Of a DNA stretch of 64,000 nucleotides, positions 37,397-46,550 are shown in pieces. The DNA lies in contig NC_053415.1 in the NCBI RefSeq assembly GCF_016859285.1, positions 21,222,001 to 21,286,000 of the forward strand. The letters run 5' to 3'. The notes under the pieces were generated by a model that saw only the letters and a program-made list of their open reading frames with translations, made no database searches and was not told the origin of the DNA. The position numbers were made by a program, and so were the translations under genes. The stretch's first letter is position 1. Each line of letters starts with the position of its first letter. Origin of the DNA: Xiphias gladius. Its lineage: Eukaryota; Chordata; Actinopteri; Istiophoriformes; Xiphiidae.

Positions 37397-37969
37397 GTTT
37401 TTGTCACTCCAGAGGACGTTGCATTGGCTGACATTCAGTCCTGGGACACTTTGCCTTACCTTAACTGTAACCACTACAGGCCAAACTCCAATCGTCACCT
37501 TGACAAAAAAAACATCTGAAATCTAAACTTTAATGATTTACCTTGTGGGGACCAGCTTTTTGTCCCCACATGGGAGGTTAAACCCCATAATATGACGGAT
37601 TTTTGTTCACGCACTGTATTTAATGTAGTACCCACAAAAACACACGCACACACACTTTATATAATACATACTTCTAACTCAAATCATTGTGATTACAGGA
37701 GCGAGCAGTACTTCGGGAGTCCCAGTGACACAGCAGCGGCAGCGGAGGGCGTCAGAGAGCGCCTCCTGCTGGTGGAGGAGCGGCGGCTGCAGCTGCAGGA
37801 GGCCAGGCTTCACAATGACGAAGAGGAGGAGGTACTAAACGGGCAGGAAACGCGACTAGACGTGATTGGAGAGGAACTGAGTGAGAAAGAAGAAGAAGAA
37901 GAGGAGGAAGAGGTGGAGGAGGTGGGGCAACAGGATGAAGAGTTAGCGAGGGCTACACAGGACTGCTAG
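20227..37969 (+). CDS. sestd1: SEC14 domain and spectrin repeat-containing protein 1
   Basis: Seventeen recognised coding exons: 20227-20281, 20413-20521, 21450-21540, 21661-21774, 27051-27164, 27287-27381, 27497-27552, 29438-29512, 30604-30761, 33406-33528, 34150-34344, 34819-34933, 35111-35276, 35887-35968, 36085-36207, 36834-37025, 37699-37969. The first sixteen join in frame to 621 codons. The product matches SESTD1, a cytoplasmic phosphoinositide-binding scaffold reported to act with TRPC channels and in Dact1/Vangl2 signalling. The SEC14-like domain covers about residues 1-160 ([20 protein letters not shown]); spectrin-type helices follow from about 240 ([40 protein letters not shown]). 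The start is the ATG at 20227 (ACCATGG, strong Kozak); an in-frame ATG at 20212 would add five residues. Exon 16 ends in phase 0, but the last exon, conserved in [10 protein letters not shown], needs a two-base carry-over, so an exon of length 2 mod 3 is missing in 37026-37698. The tail is longer and more acidic than in mammals. Confidence 0.93.
20287..20314. repeat. (CA)n microsatellite at a sestd1 donor
   Basis: Begins five bases after the donor GT at 20282. A similar tract (20524-20549) begins inside the donor sequence of the next exon. Confidence 0.95.
20522..21449 (+). other. sestd1 intron after coding exon 2
   Basis: Starts with GTACACACA and a (CA)n tract. Otherwise it is mixed sequence without a recognised exon or repeat family. 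Confidence 0.7.
22380..22700. repeat. Dispersed teleost repeat (GGATGGATTGGC... family)
   Basis: AACGACTATTGCATGGATTG, then TTTGTCCACTACTTTGGTTC and GCGCTAATTAGCAAATACTA, is the usual order of words in a common fish repeat related to 16225-16350. Confidence 0.65.
22810..23165. repeat. Dispersed repeat, copy 1 (GGCGGAGGTCTGCGCTCTACT type)
   Basis: Ends in GGCGGAGGTCTGCGCTCTAC followed by TGAGTGCAATTCTAGTT. A second copy ends GCGGACGTCTACGCTCTACT with GATTGTCATTCTAGCT at 50060-50205, and both carry CTATGAATTTGAA about 50-70 bases earlier. This 3' end is shared by a very common fish repeat. Confidence 0.75.
24239..24304. repeat. (CA)n microsatellite, long
   Basis: About 32 uninterrupted CA units in the large sestd1 intron. 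Confidence 0.97.
25300..25580 (-). pseudogene. Penelope-like retroelement remnant (GIY-YIG endonuclease region)
   Basis: On the minus strand one frame reads [13 protein letters not shown] and an overlapping shifted frame reads [20 protein letters not shown], then further on [11 protein letters not shown]. Penelope-like elements end in a GIY-YIG endonuclease with the pattern INC.ST.V(V)Y...CPC..YVGxTKR.L..RI.EH..AIR and later RGGD. The match is good but broken by at least one frameshift, with no upstream reverse transcriptase recognised, so it is a dead 3' fragment. The extent is approximate. Confidence 0.5.
27388..27421. repeat. (CG)/(CA)n microsatellite at a sestd1 donor
   Basis: Starts within seven bases of the donor at 27382 (A|GTACGTGCGCGCG, then CA units). 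Confidence 0.95.
27650..28410. repeat. Interspersed repeat with internal A-rich tract
   Basis: In the sestd1 intron 27553-29437. Begins with CAAAGTGCTTTACAGAGAGA-type sequence near 27707, has a long interrupted poly-A (27744-27807), and continues with AGGAGATCTGAGGGGGGCGA and AAGGTGACGCCTAGATTCCT. This matches the general form of a long fish interspersed repeat. Its coding frame, if any, is decayed. Confidence 0.5.
29365..29437. repeat. (TCTG)n microsatellite forming a sestd1 polypyrimidine tract
   Basis: About 17 TCTG/GTCT units run directly into the acceptor TCTGCAG at 29431-29437 of the exon at 29438. The repeat therefore serves as the splice acceptor's upstream tract. Confidence 0.95.
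29513..30603 (+). other. sestd1 intron after coding exon 8
   Basis: Holds a Tc1-like fragment (29765-29850), an (ATT)n tract (29881-29930), a TTTATTTACATAGTGCC-type fragment (30098-30190) and (TC)n (30565-30588) just before the acceptor. No exon was recognised. Confidence 0.7.
29765..29850 (-). mobile_element. Tc1-like transposon fragment
   Basis: TGCAGAATGAATTTGGGACCGATCAGACACC and the following CATGATGG...GTAATGGATTAGAATC are colinear with 55001-55070 (TGCAGAATTAATTTGGAACTAATCAGACGCC...). That segment is the upstream part of a recognisable Tc1-like transposase remnant. Confidence 0.55.
30879..31257. mobile_element. GGGCTGCAAC-ended element
   Basis: Starts TAGAGCTGCTGTGATTAGTC and ends CGTTAGTTGCAGCCCTAG, giving imperfect inverted termini. 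The interior has CGATTAATTGATTGGTCGGT and TTCTGGCATTTTATAGA-type words. A non-autonomous DNA transposon is the likely nature; it has no coding capacity. Confidence 0.7.
31290..31470 (+). mobile_element. tRNA-derived SINE
   Basis: GGCTCGGGAGGTAGAGCGGG (A-box region) and GGGTCGATTCCTGGCTCC (B-box region) lie about 40 bases apart, followed by GTGTCCGTGGGCAAGACGCT and later TTTAAGTGCAGTCCATTTAC. This is the order in a well-known fish SINE with a tRNA-like 5' head. It is intronic and in the same orientation as sestd1. Confidence 0.75.
34345..34600. repeat. CA-flanked dispersed repeat (TGTGAGGACCCTCATTGACAT type)
   Basis: (CA)n at 34348-34362 is followed by TGTGAGGACCCTCATTGACA and ATTCCCTAGCCCCTTGCCCT, a common fish repeat that usually starts and ends in (CA)n. 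It abuts the donor at 34345. A related copy lies at 37327-37660. Confidence 0.65.
36050..36081. repeat. (GT)n microsatellite at a sestd1 acceptor
   Basis: Runs to within three bases of the acceptor TTCAG|GCAGTT at 36084/36085. Confidence 0.95.
37026..37698 (+). other. sestd1 interval lacking the expected penultimate exon
   Basis: Donor AGG|GTAAGA at 37026 and acceptor TTACAG at 37693-37698. Between them lie (GA)n (37036-37062), a short unique stretch, (CA)n (37327-37391) and a fish repeat containing TTGTGGGGACCAGCTTTTTG (to about 37660). I found no segment resembling the roughly 40-codon exon that in vertebrate SESTD1 ends just before EQYFGSPSD. Confidence 0.65.
37327..37391. repeat. (CA)n microsatellite, long
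   Basis: About 30 CA units, with CG interruptions at the start, forming the left edge of the dispersed repeat between the last two recognised sestd1 exons. Confidence 0.97.
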
Positions 37970-40632
37970 TGGATGATGTTAAACCGAGCAGCCTTAATGA
38001 AGCTTGTTAATGAAGGGCTGCCGATTGATTTCCGCCGAGGCCGCTGATATGTAGTCCCCGAGGCAAGAAAGCCCCCGACCGGTTGCTTCTGTCTCCCCGT
38101 GGCAGTAGGTTATTCTTACCGCTGCTATTTCTCCACATCAGACTACATTATCCATCAGCCTCGCTGCTTACCCTTCCTTAAAGAGAAAAACAAAAACGTT
38201 GGATGTGATTTCTCCGTCGTGCTTTCACTCCTTTTTTAGCAGAGACTGTGAAAGCTTACCACTGTTTGCCCTGGAAGAACAGCACCGTCTAACTTTTTTC
38301 TGCCATTAAGTGATCCAGCAGCTCCCCTTCCAAACAGGACCTGCTGGGTCGAAAACGTAAAATACTGGAATTATTTACTGGAATAATTAATACTCGTGTC
38401 TCTGGATGCTCTGTTCATGCTGATCGACTGTAAAATAACCTGTCTGGATAAGAATACTCCTAACATACACCTCACAACACCGCCTCCTTCCCAGCATGCC
38501 ACTTGTTTACCTTAATGGGCGGAACTTCCATGGTGCTAACATGGTTACTAAAGTTTCTGTCTGTGCCTCCTACGACTTTCTCTCATTTCTTGCCTCTTGG
38601 CCTCCTTTTATTATTTGCCTCGCCTAACAAAAGATGAACCCGAGGGGCAGAGCTACAGTATGTCAGGTGTGCAGCGACCTGATCCTGTTCCTGCATCAAC
38701 AGCCCTGTACATTTCACCTGCAGACACTGTCAGGTGACCTGTCTTTCGGAGCTTTTCAACCCTGGGATGGACATCAGACTCTCCTCGCTGAGTCTCCTCT
38801 GCTTTATTCACAAAAAGACTGTTTCCAGCGTAGCTCGAGGAGAGACGTCAAACTACAAGTCCCAAAGAGCATTGCAAAACAACAAAAAAACAAGATCCAA
38901 TCATTTTAAAGTAAAACAGTAACATTATTTGTGATTCCCTTTGCAAGTAAACAGTGCAAATTCACCCCAAAATTTGAAGTCTTCCTTTAAAGTCGAACTG
39001 AAATTTAAATTCTCCTCATTTTCTGTGTAAGATATATCCGCCATATTCCTAGCCACGTGTTAGCGACATGTTTCGCTTTTTCTTAGAGACTGTGGGGAAA
39101 TGCACGATGTGGGAACCCAGTCTGTCGCACTTCAGACAGGGTAATACGATCATACCTCCGCCTTAGCAAGGGACGGGAGGACGACGACCTGAGGACGTGG
39201 CCTCGGATGGCAGAGACCAACCGAGTTAGCTTGCCGCTAGCTCAGTGGTGTGGTGATGTTGGGACTTCGAGGCTCTGACTTGGCTTGGCGTTTCGTTTCT
39301 AGCTCCTTCGACAAAATGTGCCCAAATTTTATTTTCATGGAAGAACTGATAAGCATCACAGGCTTTTCAGGTGGTTCACTGCTTCAGCACCGGTAGCAAC
39401 GGAGTCAATAAAGTAAATACACCGTGGTGCGTTATCCAAGGATACTTCTTCAGGTAATGCTAACAAACGTCAAAGAATAGAGAAGACGCCTGTAGCATAC
39501 AGCTAACTCCTTCGGTGAAAGGAATAACCGTTGGTCGTGGCCATAGTTCACGCAAGGCATCATGGGGTTAAGAATAAGGTGGAGGATAATAATAATACAG
39601 GATTTTAATATATTTTTTGTATCTCCAGAAGACGTCAAAAACGTTTTTTGGACATAATTGTGGGAAGCAGCGTTTAAGCCTCAAGCCTCGGGGGGGCTGC
39701 GGTTGACTGACAACTGAGAGGGATGTAGTGCTGCGACCTCAGCGCCAAAATACTTAAGATATGTGGATATACATCGCTTTTTAGCTGTTAAACAATACGT
39801 AGTGTTATCTGTTGAGACCCCTTAAAAGTATTTTACGGGGTAATGAACTTTTTCGCCGTAAAAACAAATTGGATGGTACTCGTCTTTCTCAAACCTCCGG
39901 CCGACTGAAATCCCCGCATCAGACGCGTTCGCCGCAATCTGTAGCAGAGGAGGAGGCTGAATATGTAAGATGACACAACTCGAGAGGATGAATTACTAAA
40001 TTTTGTGCACAAATTATTTATTATCTGACGCCTCCTGGCTCCTGAATTTTGGCAATTACTGATTGCCAAGTACACAAGTGGAAACACAGACCAAAGAGAG
40101 AGAAATTGGTTTTATTTTTTTTTTAGTTAATTTTAATTTCAGTTCGACTTCTTGTTTAAAATGGTCTCTGGGACTTGTAGTCAGCGCAGTTGTAACAGTA
40201 TATCAATGATGCTAAAATCTTTCGAGGACCCGGAGGCCCCCGGCCACTTTGCTGCTCTTAAGTAAAACCTCTGCCTTCGTGATGGAAATCAAACCCGCGC
40301 AGCCCGCACTGGTCCAAACTGACCGCGGGGACTGAGGTGACCTCTTGACTCTGCTGGCGGTCAAGTGCACAGACAGACTGGGGCGCACTGGGACGGGTAT
40401 GCCGACATGGTGACATCGGAGTGAGACGGATGCCTTTTCTATTTATTTGATTTGATTTTATTTTTTTTTTCAAGCGAACCTTGGTGTAATTGGTTGATGT
40501 TTTTGACCAGTAACTGCTGCTGTAAGTGTAACTGCTAAATGCTGCGTCCTGCTCTCTGTCCCTTCAGTCCAATAACATACAATGACTTCTGTATGACCTC
40601 ATCCTCTAAATAAAGAAGCTTTTTGAAGTTCC
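37970..40632 (+). other. sestd1: Probable sestd1 3' untranslated region
   Basis: From the TAG at 37967-37969 to an AATAAA at 40609-40614 (ATAAAGAAGC context) with cleavage expected some 15-25 bases further. No other plus-strand gene was recognised here, and the next gene is convergent. An earlier site cannot be ruled out. Confidence 0.5.
40609..40614 (+). terminator. sestd1: Candidate polyadenylation signal of sestd1
   Basis: AATAAA followed by T/GT-rich sequence (GATGGGTTTTTTTTATTTTTTT) about 35-60 bases downstream. Confidence 0.5.
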
Positions 40633-41091
40633 TGTCTGAGATGGGTTTTTTTTATTTTTTTTATCCCCACCTGCTTTTTCCTTTGCTCGACACAGCAACA
40701 AAGACGTGTTGATAAAACATCCTAAGGCTAAAAGTAGCTCCAAACTGGCTCAGTAAGGAGAAACCCCTGAAAAATAACAGGTGTGTCAGTCCTACCTTTA
40801 AGACTCCTTTCTCGGAGTAATTCACACAGACTTTCAGTGCTAAAACGAGCTCCTCAGTCTGACAGAAGTTAGACGCAGTCCACAGGACCTCTGAATCCTA
40901 AGACCTGCTCATGGTCAGTCAGCTGCTGCAGGTATTGCCCCTGATTGTATTAAGAGATTTTCAAAGCTCAACTTCCAAGTCACACTGAGGTTGAAAAAAA
41001 TTGAAAAACGGGGCATTTGTTATGAAGAGAGGAAATCAAAACCCTACATAGTGGGAGACACTTTTTTTTTTTTTTTCCAGCACTAAAATAC

Positions 41092-41097
41092 TTTATT
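41092..41097 (-). terminator. dnajc15: Polyadenylation signal of dnajc15
   Basis: Plus-strand TTTATT, that is AATAAA on the minus strand, about 540 bases past the dnajc15 stop codon. It is followed on the minus strand by GTGCTGG and an A-rich run at 41061-41076. Confidence 0.6.
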
Positions 41098-41633
41098 CAG
41101 TGGACCTGTCCACACAATTAGCAACAGTCACTCATTTTAATACACACACAATTATGTTTAGAAAAAAAACAAAACTTTTCACCACGTCCTCACTGACTGT
41201 TAAACATGGAAACCTTGGAATTTATTATTCTAATTAAATAGATTACATCCTTATCCAACACCTTACATGCTGACAAATGTACACTCATTCCAAAATGCTA
41301 TACCCAGCAGCAGTACAGTTCTTTCTCTAAGATATTTGTGTGAGATGCACAACAGTTACCACTAGAGGGCAACCGCACAAAACTCCCTACCCATGCCCTC
41401 AAGGCAAAATCCTTAACTCTTGGTCGACATCCATTATTATACATTCACAAGGTTGACAAATACAGTTAAAGATAAGTTACGTAACCAGCTTAAGAAGGAC
41501 ACTGTCATGATAATATTTCTTGTGACTTCTTCCAGGAGCCTGAGTGGAAGTCCAGGTGTGGTGTTGGTGTTGATGGAGCAGTACTACAGAGCTGAGTGAT
41601 GGAAGTCTTTACAGTGTTTGTTAACAGTGCAGG

Positions 41634-44600
41634 TCATCGCCGGGTCTCCTTGTCCAAAAGGTCTTTGGCCTCGTTGATCTTAGCAGCGAGATACGGTGAC
41701 CCACCTGCACGCGAACACACACAAACAACTTTTAGCCTGATTGGTGATCACTCCTTTATCACTCAACCGTGCACAAGCCTTTCAATCATCATTTAACTTT
41801 AATACTGGGCTTCCAAAGGAATGCTCACCCAACTTTTGGCACATTTCACCACGTGTATCTTTTCAACGAATGGAGTTAGGGTAGGGTTACTGTGTGAAAT
41901 AGAGGGGGGTGGCCCAATGGTATCAGCGTTTATATAAGGAATTGGATATAAAACCCTTCTTATAAAAACAATTCATAAAAAAATGTCATTAACCTTTACC
42001 CCTGTCTTTGATGATATGTCTCCATCTGGTGCCAAGTTTAGGCTGCTTACTGAGTTGTTTCTTGATATGTATTAACTCTACATTGTATGGATTTGATCTC
42101 ATTTTAAAAATGTGTACCCAATCTACGTGTTGTACGGGATACAGTCCTTACTTTGGCACATTATGTGTTTTATGTGCATAGTATATTGGGGATAATGGGG
42201 ATAATGGGGATAATGGGTGTTACTTTGCATTATGTGATCTCTTATTGCAAAACCTACTTTATTTTTTTAAATTAAGGCCTACATGTGCCAAACACAAGTG
42301 AATAATTAATAAAGAAACAACATGATTCACACATCATTCAGAAACAAAAATACTAATTAATCCATTGACCAGCAGTGATTGGAGTCTTATAGACATTTTA
42401 AATTTGAGGGTCAGAGGCAGAAAAAAATAAACTGAGGCAACAGGAAACCTGGCCTTGGTTAAAGGTGACATTAGCGGTTAAGCAGAGGATAAATGCAACA
42501 ATGGACTGATTCAGAGTTTAAGGTTACCTTTATCTGGATGGTTCAGGACCATGATACTCCGATGGGCCTCACGTACCTTGGCCTTAGTGCTGGCTGGGCT
42601 GGACATGATAAAAAAAATAATACATCCATGTAATCAATAATAACACACAGAGAGAAGAGAGCTACTTATGTTAAAACATAAAACCTTATTAAAAATATAT
42701 ACTACAACTCATTCTATTACCTGATGCCAAGAATGAGGCTGGCCTCACGTTTTGACATCTTCTGCTCAAAACCTCCTTTGTAATATGCTGAGAAAGCCTA
42801 AGGTGTCAGAAGAGCATTAAAAGCATTGATCATCAATAATCTGAAAATAGCAAACCTTTGGGATAGCTTACATTCGCTAATTTGTCATTTTTACCCTAAA
42901 AATCATAAAATGTGAAACAATGTAAAGGTTTTCTCCGCAGATATTAATCTAAGGTATCTCAAGTGTTTCTTTGAACCATCTACTCACACAAAAAGACCCA
43001 AAAACCCTGAGTACAACAGCTTACGCAGCCAAAGCACTGATTAAGAGTGAGGGTTGCAGACAGCAGCTGTCTGAAATCATACTAGACAAATGGCTTTAGT
43101 TTGAACCTTAAGACCTTCAGAACACACACACAAAAAAAAAGATGAGGTCAGGTCCGGCTCAATTTTTTTTTTTTTTTGACCCTATTACTGTTCTGAAGAG
43201 GGTTACATATTTTCAGAAGCTGAAGGTGTGAATTCTCTTTACAACGAGGTGCATAGTAATAAGTATGAAAGATGTGACGCATCATAAGTTTAGGCAAATT
43301 TGCAACAATCCATGTATCAAACAACTGAAAAGTGAGATGTAAAATTTAGCAGAATCGGAATGAATATGAACATCACGCCAGACACAGATGTAGGAGGTGG
43401 TTAATTATTACTCACTGATGTGGGCATCTTCTTGACAGTTTCAGAGAAGACTTGTCCAAGAGGCTTCCTAAGGTGGAATGCATAGCGGCCTGTGAATCAA
43501 ACACAAGACACATGAAACACTTCCAAAGTAAACAAATTTATAAATGAAGAGGGAACACCAAAAAGCAAAGCAGAATTCTGTAAAGAAAATTTGTCTTGCT
43601 AAAGAGATGTAACATATTATTATTATTACTATTATTATTATTATTATTATTATCAGTCTTATAATAATAAGGATGGGGTAGGCAAGGTAACAATTTTAGC
43701 AATTCGAGTGACGGAAAAGATTTCTGCACATGCACATCCAGGTCATATCATTTTGGCAAATTTGACTGATTCTTACCTGCAAAACCCGCAGCAGCCACAC
43801 CGAGGCCGACTGCAATCAGAGTCCCTCCCTGTTCCCAAAACAAAACATCCAGCAGTTACCGCACTGGGCTAGATGGGTCATATAACGCAGCTAGCTGAAG
43901 ATTAGTGCGGCAGCATTAGCGTGTCCTGTACGATGAGAGAGCAGCAAGCCACTAAAAAACCCGGCTGTTTGATATGTGCCTGCCAGTGATTTGTGTGATA
44001 TTGTCATATAATGATATTTTGGAAAAGGGAATAACTGCTCCAGTTTAATTTAGTGAACTTTAATGACTATATCCAAATGCAATAAGTAATTCTTCCATTG
44101 CCGCATAACATCTTTTGATTTTGGTGTTAAAAAATGTCAAAAGGCATATAAAGTACTTCATGTGACAAATGACTGTCAGAAAAGGTTCAAGTATGATGCG
44201 ATGAGAGGCGGTTGACATTTTAGTTTTACTTGTAATAAAAGTTGAACTGCCCACCAAAGATGATAAATAATCATGTTAGTTCATTCTTTTGCATGGGCTC
44301 TAGGGCTGCAAGTAAGGATTATTTTCATTATCGATTAATCTGCCGATTATTGTCTCGATTAATTGATTCGTTGTTTGGTCTATAGAATGGCAAAAAAATA
44401 AATTGAAATAAAATAAAATAAAATCAATAATGACAATCACAGTTTCCTGTACCCCCAGGTTAAGTCTTTAAATGTCCTATCAGCAGTCCAAAACCCAAAG
44501 ATATTCAGTTTGCAATGACATAAAAAGGTGAAAACCAGAAAATCTTTACATCAGAGGAGCGGGAGAAAAATAATTTTTGGCATTTCTGCTGTTTATAAAC

Positions 44601-45166
44601 TCAAACGATGAATCGATTATCACAACGGTTCCTGATGAATTTTCTGTCGATCGACTTATCAATTAATCGTCTAATGTTTCAGCTCTAAAGGGCTCTTTTC
44701 TTTTCTCGTCAGACTGTCGTGTTGCATAGATTAAAACCTAAAACTCGGGCCAAGGTCAGTCTTTAGGTTTCCCAGTTGTGACTAGCTAGTTACAATGAGT
44801 TTTCAAGTTAACTTTACCTGACTCCCGTGATTTAAACGTTACTGATTTCATTAAAAACATTTTTTTTTTTAAATGTACAGAAAGCCAACGTATATCGGAC
44901 AAATTCACCAGTTAATGCACCTGATGCAGTGACAGGCAGTTACGTTAGCAGCCATTGAGGTTACCTAACGTAAACTATAGCGGGTAAAAAAAAAAACCCC
45001 GTCTTGATTTAGTTTGACAGACTCCACAAAGGTTTTTACTGTGAAAACGGATACTCACCAGTCGTCTGTCTATCTCTGCGTCGCTCCTAGCCTTTGTTTT
45101 TGAAGTGTATTCAGCGTACCGCATAATGTCTCCTCCATCCACGGTCACTCCGCCGCCGTTCGCCAT
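41634..45166 (-). CDS. dnajc15: DnaJ heat shock protein family member C15 (MCJ, TIM14-like)
   Basis: Six minus-strand exons: 45166-45059, 43828-43777, 43489-43416, 42797-42721, 42598-42528, 41704-41634. Total 453 bases, 150 residues, the length of human DNAJC15. The product is a J-protein of the mitochondrial inner membrane; the family is known to stimulate mtHsp70 at the TIM23 import motor and to restrain respiratory complex I. Visible parts: a matrix-opposite N-terminus with MRYAEY; one membrane helix near residues 39-54 ([15 protein letters not shown]); [20 protein letters not shown] before a short J domain with the catalytic HPD at 124-126; [17 protein letters not shown] near the end. RYAEY and the long N-terminus favour DNAJC15 over DNAJC19. 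The start at 45166 has a strong Kozak (ATCATGG) and fits family length; an in-frame ATG at 45199 would add eleven residues in poor context. Confidence 0.95.
43829..45058 (-). other. dnajc15 intron 1
   Basis: A 1.2-kb intron whose middle is a GGGCTGCAAC-type element (44301-44688). No other supported feature. Confidence 0.75.
44301..44688. mobile_element. GGGCTGCAAC-ended element
   Basis: Begins TAGGGCTGCAAGTAAGGATT and ends ATTAATCGTCTAATGTTTCAGCTCTA, with TTATCGATTAATCTGCCGAT inside. Same family as 30879-31257. Confidence 0.75.
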
Positions 45167-45199
45167 GATGTCTCCCCTTGCCACGGAACCAGAGCTCAT

Positions 45200-45260
45200 C
45201 CGGTTATACCTTTCAAAATAAGAGTGATGTCCTGAAGCCGCTTCCTGTCAGGAAAAAAAA
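45200..45260 (-). promoter_or_regulatory. dnajc15: Probable dnajc15 5' leader and proximal promoter
   Basis: The minus strand reads CTGACAGGAAGCGGCTTCAG about 40-60 bases before the first ATG. AGGAAG is an ETS-type core common in housekeeping mitochondrial promoters. There is no TATA box. The start site is inferred only from this. Confidence 0.35.
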
Positions 45261-45544
45261 ACATGAGGGTTTACATATCTTATTCTAAGATAAATGAGTA
45301 AATACTATAAATACTACATAGCTTGGTATTTGGAGTTGACATTTTTGTGATCGTAAAGCTATTCTAATCAATATTTTTATATTAAAGTCCCTCTCCACTA
45401 AAAAATGTGTTTTTTAGTCATTGCTACTTCTCTTGGATGTTTTAAGCTTCACTGTGCAGAATGATGTATGTTCAAAGTTTGACATCAGAAAGCTGTTTTT
45501 GAATTCATCCTGTTGAACGGGGAAAGTTTCTCTGTGTTCATCAA

Positions 45545-45775
45545 GGCTGGATTACCAAGATGCCCAGGAACCCCAGACCCCCAGGGGCCAATGCTTCAGG
45601 TTTACTACATATCATTTGGGTCTACATAATGTGATTATTCACATGTTTGATAGAAATTAGCACCACTAAAGTAAAATATCAACTATAATGTGTCCTCCCC
45701 TGTCTTATGACCCCAGTCTCGTTGAGAGATCCTGGGTCAAAATCCAGTTTTAAGATCTTCACTGTTTTAAATTAT
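45545..45775. repeat. Dispersed repeat, copy 2 of a pair
   Basis: Diverged copy of 16645-16900 in the same orientation, sharing GCTGGATTACC, CAGGTTTACTACATATCATT, ATCCTGGGTCAAAATCCAGT and TTTTAAGATCTTC-like words in order. Confidence 0.75.
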
Positions 45776-46132
45776 AGTCTCCCACATGTTTTTTAAACTT
45801 GTTTTTCTATTCTGTCGAGTAAAACCAAACATAAGAGTAAACCATGACAAGCATTTTATGTGTCCAAAATCCAAATATAAATCTTATAAACTCCAAAAAT
45901 ATACTTAAGTGAAACCCTGGCACTTCCTGTGACACATACCACTGGACGACCAAAGAGTCCGTACCGCCAATGAGTCCTCCTGATACGGTTTTCGGCAGAG
46001 GTCTTGGCAGCACAGTCAGTTTTGCCACTGTGTGCTCATGTTTGGAACAAATCAGACTTCATTAAGAGAGGATGGTTTGAAAGGATTAATCACTCTCTAT
46101 AGCAAGTATAGCATGTTAGTGAGAAGTCAAGG

Positions 46133-46550
46133 GCTGAAACGATTAACTGATTAGTCACCCAGCAGAAAATTCATTGACGACAATTTCAGTAATTGATTGA
46201 ACAGTGCAGGTATTTAGCCATCTGGTTCCACCTTCTCTAATGTGAGGATTTGCTTAGGGCTGCAACTGATGATTATTTTTATCACCAATTTACTTGCCTG
46301 TTATTTTCTCGATTAATTGTTTCGTCTATAAAATGTCAGAAAATTGTAAAAATGCCTGCTGTAATTTCCCATAGCCCAGGGTGATGTTTTCAAATGTTTA
46401 GTTTGTCTCACCAACAGTGCAAAACCTGAAGATATGCAATTCAATGTCATGTACGACAAAGAAAAGCCTAGAATCCTCACATCCGAAAAGCTAGAACCGG
46501 CAAATGTTTGCCATTTTTGCTTAAAATTAATTTTCTCGTCATTGAATTGC
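46133..46550. mobile_element. Two adjacent GGGCTGCAAC-type copies
   Basis: A partial copy starts AGGGCTGAAACGATTAACTG at about 46133. A longer one starts TTAGGGCTGCAACTGATGAT at about 46254 and continues through TTATTTTCTCGATTAATTGT. Confidence 0.7.
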
